Source: Oscillospiraceae bacterium (GTDB lineage: Bacteria; Bacillota_A; Clostridia; Oscillospirales; Oscillospiraceae). Taken from it: a stretch of DNA of 64,000 bases. The stretch is from positions 1 through 64,000 of the forward strand of contig JAFYCC010000033.1 of NCBI GenBank assembly GCA_017539885.1, in the 5' to 3' direction. The position numbers were made by a program, and so were the translations under genes. This document shows, in pieces, positions 32,328 through 41,982 of the stretch (the first letter of the stretch is position 1; the number at the start of each line of letters is the position of its first letter). The notes under the pieces are model-generated. The model ran no database searches. It worked only from the letters and a program-made list of their open reading frames with translations, and was not told where the DNA came from.

Positions 32328-33086
32328 TTACTGTTCCCAGGGCGGCCGCTGATAGCCGGTACTGCCGTTCCCCGCGTTCGGAAGTCCGCAGAGTGCCTGG
32401 TAATAGTTGCAGTAGGTGACCTCCATGTAAGGCGCGACCCAGACGGAGACGAATGGGATAATGCATAGAAGCGCCCAGCCGATAAAGGAGAGATCGAGCA
32501 CAAACAGCTCACCCTTCCGCCCGGACATCATCTGCTTGCTGGCACGGATGCAGTCGAGCGGGGACAGCTCCGGATGGTCGATCAGGATGTAGGTGGCCAT
32601 GCGGTAGCGGTAAGCGGCTACGATGCCGGGAATGATGAACAGGAGACTCCACAGAAAGACGAAGACAGCCATCAGGATCCGCAGGAGCAGAGCGCGCCAG
32701 AAGATTGAGAAGCCGTCGAACAGCGTCCCGACCCCGGCCTGACGCATACGGCTGACGTTCAGCGCGTAGATGACAAAGCCGACCGCGATTGTCGCTGCGA
32801 CGATCTGAAGCGCGATGGACAGCAGACTGCCGCCGAGCGTAAGCTGATCCCAGTAGCGCTGCATGGCATCTGCGAACCGTTCATCCTGCGGATAGAGAAA
32901 ACCGAACCGAAACGGACTCCCGCTGTAGAGCTGCTGAATCATATCCGCGCCTGAGACGCGATCCGACAGATAGCTCAGCAGGTTGTTTATCAGATAAAAG
33001 ACGAGACCGACGATGCACACATGCGGCTTCGCCATGAGCATCTGCCGCTTCGCGTTGGATTTGATGGCGGCTCGGTTGATATTCAT
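32328..33086 (-). CDS. DUF975 family membrane protein
   Basis: 252 aa from ATG 33086, which follows AAAGGAGGT; upstream in-frame codons precede this site and lie in or near the promoter. About five or six hydrophobic segments are seen. The family signature lies in SLLFIIPGIVAAYRYRMATYILIDHPELSPLDCIRASKQMMSGRKGELFVLDLSFIGW. It ends with a Pro/Gly tail. It is an integral membrane protein of unknown function. Confidence 0.9.
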   Translation of the reverse strand: MNINRAAIKSNAKRQMLMAKPHVCIVGLVFYLINNLLSYLSDRVSGADMIQQLYSGSPFRFGFLYPQDERFADAMQRYWDQLTLGGSLLSIALQIVAATIAVGFVIYALNVSRMRQAGVGTLFDGFSIFWRALLLRILMAVFVFLWSLLFIIPGIVAAYRYRMATYILIDHPELSPLDCIRASKQMMSGRKGELFVLDLSFIGWALLCIIPFVSVWVAPYMEVTYCNYYQALCGLPNAGNGSTGYQRPPWEQ

Positions 33087-33119
33087 GCGCAGTGACCTCC
33101 TTTTGAATGCATCACTCAA

Positions 33120-33148
33120 AGAATAGCACAGAAACCGGTAGCTTTCAA
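33120..33148 (-). promoter_or_regulatory. Promoter of the DUF975 gene
   Basis: On the minus strand TTGAAA (33143-33148), 17 nt, TATTCT (33120-33125). Leader of about 25 nt, which rules out starts upstream of 33086. Confidence 0.7.
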
Positions 33149-33160
33149 GCGGCACGAAAA

Positions 33161-33188
33161 CGCCCCGCCTCCCTGCAGAGGCGGGGCG
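33161..33188 (-). terminator. Intrinsic terminator of gap
   Basis: A perfect 11-bp GC stem (33161-33171 with 33178-33188), loop of 6, followed on the minus strand by TTTTCG. Confidence 0.8.
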
Positions 33189-33209
33189 GAATGGATTCTG
33201 GATCAGGAA

Positions 33210-34303
<1,094 letters not shown>

Positions 34304-34536
34304 CCCAATCTGTAGCGTCAGACGAAATTTTATGGAGAATGATGTTGTGGTCAATGTCAAATTGTGCAGTTTGTGCATGACGTGGGTCTCGTTGACAATT
34401 CGCGGTACTTGTGAAAGAATGATGCTGATCGGCCGCCTGCCTGGAACAACGAACGCAGTCTTCCGGAACTTCGGCCGATACGGCCGCTGCAAAGGCGGAG
34501 GAACCGGCATTATTGAACGCACGGGGAGGAAAGACG

Positions 34537-35244
34537 ATGGCCTTGGCGCGACTGGACAAGCTGATATCGGCGGCGGGACTCGCATCCCGGCGCGGGACCG
34601 CCGAACTGGTGCGCCTCGGCAGGATCACTGTGGACGGACGCCCTGCGCGCGCGGCAGATGAAAAGCTTGACCCGGATACGGTCGAGCTCCTGCTCGACGG
34701 GAAGCGGGTGTGCTGCGCGCGATACAGGTATTTTCTTATGAACAAACCGGAGGGCGTGCTCTCCGCGACCGAGGACGCGCGGCAGGAGACAGCGATCGAT
34801 CTGCTCCCTCCGGAACTGAGACGAATCGGGCTTTCTCCGGCGGGCAGGCTGGACAAGGACACTACCGGACTGCTCCTGCTGACCAACGACGGGCCGCTGC
34901 TCCATAGGATTATATCGCCGAAGAATCACGTTCCCAAGCGCTATCTGGCCGAGGTCGGGAATGCGCCGGACGCGGGGGCGGAGGCAGCCTTTGAAGCGGG
35001 AATGGAGCTCGGAGACGGAACAAAATGCCTCCCGGCGCGTCTGGAAAGACGCGGGGAGAGGGAAGTCCTCGTAACGGTATACGAGGGAAAGTATCATCAG
35101 GTGAAGCGCATGCTCGCCTCGTGCGGCGCACCGGTCGTCCGGCTGCACCGGCTGAGCATCGGATCCCTTTGCCTTCCGGCGGGACTGCCGCCGGGGAACT
35201 GGGTCGAACTTGATGCCAAAGAGATACAAAAGGCGTTAGAATAA
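34537..35244 (+). CDS. rRNA pseudouridine synthase, RsuA type
   Basis: 235 aa from the ATG after GGGGAGGAAAG. An N-terminal S4 RNA-binding domain (RLDKLISAAGLASRRGTAELV) is followed by the catalytic domain with AGRLDKDTTGLLLLTNDG, whose Asp is the nucleophile. ISPKNHVPKRYLAEV and EGKYHQVKRMLASCG are typical of the RsuA branch, which modifies 16S U516 in E. coli. RluB-like 23S specificity is less likely but possible. The ABC ATPase gene follows after 39 nt. Confidence 0.92.
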   Translation: MALARLDKLISAAGLASRRGTAELVRLGRITVDGRPARAADEKLDPDTVELLLDGKRVCCARYRYFLMNKPEGVLSATEDARQETAIDLLPPELRRIGLSPAGRLDKDTTGLLLLTNDGPLLHRIISPKNHVPKRYLAEVGNAPDAGAEAAFEAGMELGDGTKCLPARLERRGEREVLVTVYEGKYHQVKRMLASCGAPVVRLHRLSIGSLCLPAGLPPGNWVELDAKEIQKALE

Positions 35245-35283
35245 GACGCATAAAGCGCGTCGGGACGAAGGGAAACGAAGCCT

Positions 35284-36384
35284 ATGTCAAGCGTTACGCT
35301 AAAGCACGTCAGCAAACTGTATCCGAGCGGGATCAAGGCCGTTGACGATTTTTCGATGGAGATCGAGGATAAGGAGTTCATCGTGCTCGTCGGGCCGTCC
35401 GGCTGCGGCAAGTCCACCACGCTCCGCATGATCGCGGGGCTGGAGGAGATCACCGAGGGAGAGCTCTATATCGACGGCAAGCTCATGAATCAGGTGCAGC
35501 CGAAGGACCGGGACATCGCCATGGTGTTCCAGAACTACGCGCTGTATCCGCATATGACCGTTTTTGAAAACATCTCTTTCGGACTCCGCATGCGCCATAT
35601 GCCGCGAGCTGAGATCCGCAAACGCGTGGAGAACGCGGCAAGGATCCTTGAACTGAGCGAACTGCTCGACCGAAAGCCGGGCGCGCTCTCCGGCGGTCAG
35701 CGGCAGCGCGTCGCGCTCGGCCGTGCGATCGTGCGCGACCCGAAGGTGTTCCTGCTCGACGAGCCGCTTTCCAATCTGGATGCCAAGCTTCGCACGGCCA
35801 TGCGCGCGGAGATCGCCAAACTTCATAAGCAGCTGGGAACGACCTTCGTGTACGTTACGCATGACCAGACCGAGGCGATGACGATGGGCACGCGCATCGT
35901 CGTCATGCGCGACGGCGTCATACAGCAGATCTCCCCGCCGCAGGAACTATTTGACAAGCCGTGCAATCTGTTCGTGGCGACCTTTATCGGTACGCCGCAG
36001 ATGAACATCATCCGGGCGCAGCTCCGGGAACAGGGGGAAGGCATCGCCGTGCAGTTTGGCACGGAAGGGGACGAAGTGTGCATCCCGCTACCTGAAAGCA
36101 AGGCATCGATCCCCGCGGTGCGCGCGTTTGCAGGCAAAGAGGTGCTGCTCGGCATCCGGCCGAACGACGTTTATCCGTCGGAGGACGGATTCGCAGGACG
36201 GGTCGAGATGTCTGAGAATCAGGGCGCGGAGCGGAATTTCTATCTGCGCGCGGGCGGAGCGTCCATCATGACGCAGGTTTCAAACCGGGATTTCCCGGCG
36301 GTGCCGGAAACGCTGCGAGTCAGCTTCAATATGGACATGGCCTATCTGTTCGACCCTGAGAGCGAGAAGACGCTGACCGTCTGA
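35284..36384 (+). CDS. ABC transporter ATP-binding protein, MsmK/UgpC/MalK type
   Basis: 366 aa with an ABC domain (Walker A GPSGCGKST, Q-loop FQNYALYPHM, signature LSGGQRQR, Walker B VFLLDEPLSNLDAKLR, H-loop THDQTEAMT). A C-terminal TOBE/OB regulatory region from about residue 240 is diagnostic of the CUT1 carbohydrate importer ATPases. No permease or solute-binding gene is near it, as expected for the shared MsmK-type ATPase that serves several sugar importers. It lies directly upstream of a PucR/CdaR-like regulator gene with its own promoter. Confidence 0.93.
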   Translation: MSSVTLKHVSKLYPSGIKAVDDFSMEIEDKEFIVLVGPSGCGKSTTLRMIAGLEEITEGELYIDGKLMNQVQPKDRDIAMVFQNYALYPHMTVFENISFGLRMRHMPRAEIRKRVENAARILELSELLDRKPGALSGGQRQRVALGRAIVRDPKVFLLDEPLSNLDAKLRTAMRAEIAKLHKQLGTTFVYVTHDQTEAMTMGTRIVVMRDGVIQQISPPQELFDKPCNLFVATFIGTPQMNIIRAQLREQGEGIAVQFGTEGDEVCIPLPESKASIPAVRAFAGKEVLLGIRPNDVYPSEDGFAGRVEMSENQGAERNFYLRAGGASIMTQVSNRDFPAVPETLRVSFNMDMAYLFDPESEKTLTV

Positions 36385-36539
36385 ATTCGTGGTTATGCAT
36401 AAACAATACTGAGACACTTAACGAATTGCGGCGTCGAGAAACGGATGCGTTTGCCGGATAGATCAAATGAACACCCCCGCGTATTTGCGCTATTTACAAA
36501 GGATTTCAAATATTTCACAAAAACAGGTGAAGAAAAATA

Positions 36540-36568
36540 TTGAAATTTGATGGAAGTTGCGCTATTAT
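36540..36568 (+). promoter_or_regulatory. Promoter of the PucR/CdaR-like gene
   Basis: TTGAAA (36540-36545), 17 nt, TATTAT (36563-36568), in an AT-rich 268-bp spacer (36385-36653) that contrasts with the GC-rich surroundings. Confidence 0.65.
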
Positions 36569-36589
36569 GTAAATTGACATTGTTTACAA

Positions 36590-36606
36590 ATACGCAAAAA
36601 GCGTAT
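36590..36606. promoter_or_regulatory. Palindrome in the leader, possible operator
   Basis: A perfect inverted repeat ATACGC-AAAAA-GCGTAT about 15 nt downstream of the expected transcription start and 48 nt before the PucR-like gene. It could be an autoregulatory site; no experimental basis. Confidence 0.35.
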
Positions 36607-36653
36607 GCCGGCCGTCAGATTGAGGCTCGCGTGCGCGGAAAAGGGGAATTCAA

Positions 36654-37748
36654 ATGTCGAGTAGAATCTTCCAGAGCGTGATCGTTCAGATGAAGGACGC
36701 GACTGACCGCTGCATCGGCGTTATCGACTCCGAGGGATTTGTGGTTGCCTGCAGAGATCTTTCCATGATCGGCTCCAGACTGGAGAATATACAGGGCGTC
36801 GCCGGCGATGTGCCGGAGCAGCTTTTTACTTACGGGAACAGGACGTACAAGCTGCTCGGCGGCGTGAACTCCCAGTTCGAGTACGCCGTTTTCGCCGAGG
36901 GACGCGACAGCGTCGCGCGCTGCGTCTGCATCCTTGCTGCCGTTGCTTTTAACGAGGCCAAGAACCACTACGAGGAGAAATTCAACAAGGGGACGTTCGT
37001 CAAGAACATCATTTCCGACAACATCCTGCCGGGCGACGTCTATGTGCGCGCAAAAGAGCTCCATTTCGTGACCGATGCGCCGCGCGGCGTTCTGCTTGTC
37101 CGGCAGGTGGACAAATCCGATGTGTCGACCGTCGAGGTCATTCAGAACATGTTCCCCGACCGCCAGAGAGATTTCGTCCTGAGCCTGAACGAGACGGACA
37201 TCGTCGTGATCAAGGAACTGGCGCCTGACTGTGACGCGCCGAAATACCTTGAAGAGCTGGCGTCCTCCATCGAGAGTACGGTCAGCAGCGAACTGCTCAT
37301 CAAGACGGTGATCGGCATCGGAAGCGTTGCCGGACATCTCCGCGAGCTGGCCGACCGCTACAAGGAGGCACAGGTCGCCATTGAAGTCGGCAAGGTCTTC
37401 GACACGGAGAAGTCCATCATCCACTATGACAACCTCGGCATCGGCAGGATCATCTACCAGCTGCCGACGACGCTCTGCGAGATGTTCCTGAGCGAGGTGT
37501 TCAAGAAAAACCCGATCGAGTCGCTCGATCAGGAGACGCTTTACACGATCAACAAGTTCTTCGAGAACAACCTCAACGTTTCCGAGACAAGCCGCAAGCT
37601 CTTCGTCCACCGCAACACGCTCGTCTACCGACTGGAAAAGATCAAGAAGCTCACCGGACTCGATCTTCGGGAGTTCGACCACGCGATCGTATTCAAGGTC
37701 GCGCTGATGGTCAAAAAGTATCTCAATTCCCAGAACGCCGGCTATTGA
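36654..37748 (+). CDS. PucR/CdaR-family transcriptional regulator
   Basis: 364 aa after an AAAAGGGGA site. The C-terminal helix-turn-helix (PF13556 type) is clear: INKFFENNLNVSETSRKLFVHRNTLVYRLEKIKKLTGLDLREFDHAI. The N-terminal part (FQSVIVQMKDATDRCIGVIDSEGFVVA) resembles a GAF/sugar-diacid-recognition-like sensor, and the middle a degenerate GGDEF-like CdaR domain. The family activates catabolic genes in response to small ligands; the ligand here is unknown. It stands between a sugar ABC ATPase and ftsE, 44 nt before ftsE, so ftsEX may share its transcript. Confidence 0.88.
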   Translation: MSSRIFQSVIVQMKDATDRCIGVIDSEGFVVACRDLSMIGSRLENIQGVAGDVPEQLFTYGNRTYKLLGGVNSQFEYAVFAEGRDSVARCVCILAAVAFNEAKNHYEEKFNKGTFVKNIISDNILPGDVYVRAKELHFVTDAPRGVLLVRQVDKSDVSTVEVIQNMFPDRQRDFVLSLNETDIVVIKELAPDCDAPKYLEELASSIESTVSSELLIKTVIGIGSVAGHLRELADRYKEAQVAIEVGKVFDTEKSIIHYDNLGIGRIIYQLPTTLCEMFLSEVFKKNPIESLDQETLYTINKFFENNLNVSETSRKLFVHRNTLVYRLEKIKKLTGLDLREFDHAIVFKVALMVKKYLNSQNAGY

Positions 37749-37792
37749 TTGACGCACGGCACTGAAAGCAATCCCCGGGAGGACAACAATCC

Positions 37793-38479
37793 ATGATTCA
37801 AATGACTGACGTGACCATGATCTACGACAGCGGCAACGTCAAGGCGCTCGACGGCGTATCCATGACGATCGAGGACGGAGAATTTGCCTTCCTCGTAGGA
37901 CCCTCCGGCAGCGGAAAGACCACGATCATCAAGCTGCTCACGGGCGAGGTCGCTGCCGTTGACGGTGAAATGGAGGTCAACGGCTTCGATCTGCGCCGCA
38001 TGCGCAGACGGAAGCTCCCGAAACTGCGCAGGACACTGGGCGTCATCTTTCAGGATTTCCGCCTGATTGATGAAAAGACCGTGTATGAGAACGTGGCTTT
38101 CGCCATGCGCATAGTCGGCGCGAAGCCGAGAGAGATCAAGAAGCGCGTACCCTATGTGCTGGAACTGGTGGGACTCGAGGGACGTGAGAAGCGCTATCCT
38201 CAGGAACTCTCCGGCGGCGAACAGCAGCGCGTGGCCATCGCGCGCGCGATCGTGAACAACCCGCGTACGATCATAGCGGATGAGCCGACGGGCAACCTTG
38301 ACCCGGTGCGCAGCCTGGAGATCATGCTCCTGCTCGAGAAGATCAATGAAATGGGCAACACGATCCTCGTCGTCACCCATGAGAAGGAACTGGTCAACGC
38401 CTTCTCCAAGCGCGTTATATCACTCGAGGGCGGCAAGATCATCAGCGACGGAATGGACGGGTATTACGGCTATGACTAA
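37793..38479 (+). CDS. ftsE: Cell division ATP-binding protein FtsE
   Basis: 228 aa, preceded by GGGAGGACAAC. Walker A GPSGSGKTTI, Q-loop FQDFRLIDEKTVYENVAF (typical of FtsE), signature LSGGEQQR, and Walker B with IIADEPTGNLDP. It forms a membrane complex with FtsX that controls peptidoglycan hydrolases at the division site or sidewall. It overlaps ftsX by 8 nt. Confidence 0.96.
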   Translation: MIQMTDVTMIYDSGNVKALDGVSMTIEDGEFAFLVGPSGSGKTTIIKLLTGEVAAVDGEMEVNGFDLRRMRRRKLPKLRRTLGVIFQDFRLIDEKTVYENVAFAMRIVGAKPREIKKRVPYVLELVGLEGREKRYPQELSGGEQQRVAIARAIVNNPRTIIADEPTGNLDPVRSLEIMLLLEKINEMGNTILVVTHEKELVNAFSKRVISLEGGKIISDGMDGYYGYD

Positions 38480-39353
38480 AATCGGCTATCTGATCAAAGA
38501 GGGATTTTTGAGCATTTTTACGCACGGATTCATGTCTTTTGCGTCCGTCTGCGTGATTATTGCCTGCCTCGTCATCATGGGCAGCTTTTCGCTGCTTGCT
38601 GTGAATATCGACTCCATCATTCAGGACCTGGAGCGGGAAAATCGGATCATGGCTTTCGTGGATGAGAAGCTCACGGAGAACGAGGCCCGCGAGCTTGAGA
38701 GCCAGATCCGCGCCGTGCCGAACGTCCGTGACGCGCAGTTCATGTCCCGGGGCGAGGCCATGCAGAACTATACCTCTCAGTTCGAGGACTCCGCGCTGTT
38801 CGAGGAGGTCGACGAGACCTGGTTCCGCGACAGGTACATCATCTCGCTGGACGATATCAGCCTGATGGAGCAGACCCAGCGGAACCTCTATAAGATCTAT
38901 GGAATCGCGGATGTGCCGGTGCATCTGGAGATCGCGCGGGGCTTTATCACCGTTCGCAACGTGGTGAGCGCACTGTCTCTGGTCCTGGTGGTCATCCTGA
39001 TCATCGTGAGCATCTTTATCATGACCAACACGATCAAGCTGACGACCTTCGGCCGCAGAGAAGAGATCATGATCATGAAGATGGTCGGCGCGAGCAACGC
39101 GTTTATCCGCTTCCCGTTTGTCGTGGAGGGCGTGATTCTCGGCCTGATCGGCGGCGGGATCGCGTTTTTCGCCCAGTGGGGCATTTACAGACTCCTTACT
39201 GAGCGAATCATGAACGGCCTGATCGGAAATCTCGTCAGCATCGTTCCGTTTACGACCCTGATGCTGCCGGTGCTCCTGATCTTTCTCGCGATCGGCGTCG
39301 TCGTCGGCGTTTTCGGCAGTGGCATCGCCATCCGCAACTATCTGAAAGTCTAA
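38472..39353 (+). CDS. ftsX: Cell division protein FtsX
   Basis: 293 aa from the ATG overlapping the ftsE stop. The first membrane helix (about 20-45) is followed by an extracellular domain with NRIMAFVDEKLTENEARELE, the loop that contacts the coiled-coil hydrolase partner in homologues. Three more helices follow, with ITNTIKLT-like MTNTIKLTTFGRREEIMIMKMVGA. FtsEX works as a mechanotransducer rather than a transporter; two candidate partner hydrolases follow directly. Confidence 0.96.
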   Translation: MTKIGYLIKEGFLSIFTHGFMSFASVCVIIACLVIMGSFSLLAVNIDSIIQDLERENRIMAFVDEKLTENEARELESQIRAVPNVRDAQFMSRGEAMQNYTSQFEDSALFEEVDETWFRDRYIISLDDISLMEQTQRNLYKIYGIADVPVHLEIARGFITVRNVVSALSLVLVVILIIVSIFIMTNTIKLTTFGRREEIMIMKMVGASNAFIRFPFVVEGVILGLIGGGIAFFAQWGIYRLLTERIMNGLIGNLVSIVPFTTLMLPVLLIFLAIGVVVGVFGSGIAIRNYLKV

Positions 39354-39392
39354 ACGCCGACGGGCAGATAGACAGACTGAAGAGGTACGAAT

Positions 39393-40700
39393 ATGTCCAA
39401 AAAGCAAAAGAGATTCGTCTCCATCGTCTGCATGATTCTCGCCATACTGATGATCCTGTCTGTGCTGACCTACGTGATCTCCTCTGCGGCGCACGGAGTC
39501 ACGCAGCAGCAGATTCAGACGCTGAAGGATCAGAAGGCGGAGATTACACAGAAAAAGAACGAGATTTCGGTCCATATCGCGGAGATGCAGCAGCAGCAGG
39601 CGTCGCTCCTGGAGCAGAAGGCTGCGCTGGATGAGCAGAATGAGCTGACCCGTCAGGAGATCGAACTGATCAACCAGCAGATCGATCTGTACGAGCGCAT
39701 GATCGCCACCAAGGAGGTGGAGCTCGATGAGGCCATCGAGGCGGAGGAGACGCAGATGCAGGCCTATCGCAAGCATATGCGCGCCATGGAGGAAAACGGA
39801 CTCATCAGCTACATAGAGATCCTGTTCCAGTCCAAGAGCTTCGCGGATCTGCTCTCCAGACTGGGCGACATCTCCGATATCATGACCGCTGACAAGCGCC
39901 TGGAGGAGGAATGCATTGCCGCCAGAGAGCGGGTCCAGGCCGTGAAAGCGGATTATGAAGCCACGAAGGCCGAGTATGAGACGACCAAGGTGGAGCTGCT
40001 GGAAGCCAAGCGGCAGCTTGAGGCGGACATCGAGGCCGCTTACAAACGCATTGCAGATCTCGACGCGGATATTGAAGCTGCCTATGAGGAATATACGGCA
40101 AACGAGCTTGCAGAGGCGGAGTTCCAGGCGGAGATCGACAAGCTTATGGAGCAGCTGCGCCAGCAGGAGGAGGCGGAACGCCGCCGCCGCGAGGAGGCGC
40201 TGCGCCTGCAGCAGCAGCAACAGCAGCAGTCCGGCAGCTCCAACGTGGTTGTGCCGCCGGCACCGACCGTCGTAACTGCAGCTGTCGGCAATTTCATCTG
40301 GCCCTATCCGCAGAACAATTACGTCCATTCCGGCTATGGAATGCGCTTCCACCCGATCTTCAAGGAAAACCGCATGCATTACGGTATCGATATCGGCGGC
40401 GTCGCTGGGCAGAAGATCGTGGCGATCGCTGCCGGGACGGTGACAGTGGCAACGAACAACTCCTCCTACGGCAATTATGTCATGATCAACCACGGCGACG
40501 GGACGGCGAGTCTGTACGCGCATATGGATTCTCTCAACGTAAGCGTGGGTCAGACCGTCGCACAGGGGGACAAAGTCGGCGAGTGCGGTTCAACCGGATG
40601 GGCGACCGGCCCGCATCTGCATTTTGAGATCCGCGTCAACGGAGCGACGACCGATCCGCTGGCTTATTACAGCGCGGGGACGTATATCAAGGGCTTCTGA
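39393..40700 (+). CDS. Coiled-coil M23 peptidase, first copy (CwlO/PcsB/EnvC-like)
   Basis: 435 aa with an N-terminal signal/anchor segment (about 10-32). A long coiled coil (about 38-280) is rich in Gln and Glu. A Gln/Ser linker follows, then a LytM/M23 domain. The M23 zinc ligands are complete: His and Asp in HYGIDIG, and HLH in GPHLHFE. It probably cleaves peptidoglycan crosslinks outside the membrane, and the coiled coil fits activation by FtsEX, whose genes end 39 nt upstream. It resembles the next gene closely through the coiled coil (QKAALDEQNELTRQEIELIN in both). Confidence 0.93.
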   Translation: MSKKQKRFVSIVCMILAILMILSVLTYVISSAAHGVTQQQIQTLKDQKAEITQKKNEISVHIAEMQQQQASLLEQKAALDEQNELTRQEIELINQQIDLYERMIATKEVELDEAIEAEETQMQAYRKHMRAMEENGLISYIEILFQSKSFADLLSRLGDISDIMTADKRLEEECIAARERVQAVKADYEATKAEYETTKVELLEAKRQLEADIEAAYKRIADLDADIEAAYEEYTANELAEAEFQAEIDKLMEQLRQQEEAERRRREEALRLQQQQQQQSGSSNVVVPPAPTVVTAAVGNFIWPYPQNNYVHSGYGMRFHPIFKENRMHYGIDIGGVAGQKIVAIAAGTVTVATNNSSYGNYVMINHGDGTASLYAHMDSLNVSVGQTVAQGDKVGECGSTGWATGPHLHFEIRVNGATTDPLAYYSAGTYIKGF

Positions 40701-40725
40701 CGCACATTCATTTTGAGGGCTGCCT

Positions 40726-41916
40726 ATGACGCAGACAAAACAACGCAGCGTCCGCGCACTGTGCCTGCTTGCCACGCTTGCGCTTCTGATCGGGGCTTTC
40801 GCGCTGCTTGGACCCGCCGTGCGGGCAGAAGCGGTGACGCAGTCGGAAATCGATGCGCTCAAGGCGAAGCGGCAGACGCTGGCGGACGAGAAGAACGCGA
40901 AGAGCGTCGAGATCAAGCTTCTGCAGGACGAGCAGGCGAGCGTGACGGCGCAGAAGGCCGCGCTCGATGAGCAGAACGAACTGACGCGACAGGAGATCGA
41001 ACTGATTAACGAGCAGATCGAACTTTATTCGCGGCTGATCGAAGAAAAAGAGATCGAACTCCAGGGCGCGATCGCCGAAGAGCAGTCGCAGATCCTGGCG
41101 TACAAAAAGCATCTCCGCGCAATGGAAGAGCGCGGGCCGATCACCTATCTTGAGATCCTGTTTCAGGCAAAAAGCTTTGCGGATCTGCTTTCCAGACTCG
41201 GCGACATCACCGACATCATGTCGGCGGATAAGCGCCTGGAGGAGGAGTGCGTCGCCGCGCGCGAGCATGTGCAGTTCGTGAAGGCAGACTATGAAGCGGC
41301 ACAGGCAGGATTCGAAGCCGCGAAGGTCGAACTGCTGGAGAAAAAGGCGCAGCTCGAATCCGACATCGAAGCCGCCTGTCAGTTAATCGCAGCGCTTGAA
41401 GCGGAGATGGAGTCGCGTCTGGAGGAATATGAGGCCATGGAGGCCGAAATGGCCGAAATGGATGCTGAGATCACAAAGCTGATTCAGGCGTTCGAGGCGC
41501 AGAAGACCGTAGGGACCGGATATTATATCTGGCCGCTGCCGGGCTATTCGGCAGGCAGCCGCACCTTCGGCAGACAGTTTCATCCCATCGATCATGTCTG
41601 GAAAACGCATTCCGGTCAGGATATCGGAGCGCCCTCCGGCACCAGGATCATCGCTGCCGACGGGGGCACTGTTTCCGTCGCGTCCTATGGCTGGAACGGC
41701 GGCTACGGCAACTATGTCATCATCAACCACGGGAACGGCCGTGCAACGCTCTATGCCCACATGAGTTCTATCGCGGTCACGGCGGGCAGCTCGATCAAGC
41801 AGGGCGAGACGGTCGGCTATGTCGGCACCACGGGAAAATCGACAGGTCCGCATCTGCATTTCGAGGTACGTGAAAACGGCGTCGCTGTGGATCCGATGCA
41901 GTATTTCGGCGTATAA
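40726..41916 (+). CDS. Coiled-coil M23 peptidase, second copy
   Basis: 396 aa and a tandem paralogue of the preceding gene, 25 nt away. It has a signal peptide cleaved near VRAEA and a shorter coiled coil (about 35-255) sharing ADLLSRLGDI and ADKRLEEEC with its neighbour. It lacks the long linker. The M23 domain is complete: HSGQDIG and GPHLHFE carry the zinc ligands. The second copy is predicted to be secreted, while the first looks membrane-anchored. The differing ends suggest that one FtsEX complex may serve two hydrolases (inference). Confidence 0.93.
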   Translation: MTQTKQRSVRALCLLATLALLIGAFALLGPAVRAEAVTQSEIDALKAKRQTLADEKNAKSVEIKLLQDEQASVTAQKAALDEQNELTRQEIELINEQIELYSRLIEEKEIELQGAIAEEQSQILAYKKHLRAMEERGPITYLEILFQAKSFADLLSRLGDITDIMSADKRLEEECVAAREHVQFVKADYEAAQAGFEAAKVELLEKKAQLESDIEAACQLIAALEAEMESRLEEYEAMEAEMAEMDAEITKLIQAFEAQKTVGTGYYIWPLPGYSAGSRTFGRQFHPIDHVWKTHSGQDIGAPSGTRIIAADGGTVSVASYGWNGGYGNYVIINHGNGRATLYAHMSSIAVTAGSSIKQGETVGYVGTTGKSTGPHLHFEVRENGVAVDPMQYFGV

Positions 41917-41926
41917 ATGATATCGT

Positions 41927-41964
41927 CCGCTGTCGGCAAACGCGAGTGCGTTTGCCGACAGCGG
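41927..41964 (+). terminator. Perfect 17-bp stem-loop between the M23 and S41 genes
   Basis: Arms 41927-41943 and 41948-41964 pair perfectly around GAGT. No U-tract follows, and the S41 ribosome binding site begins 7 nt later, so it may attenuate or process the transcript rather than end it. Confidence 0.55.
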
Positions 41965-41982
41965 TATTCGGGAGGGTATCCT

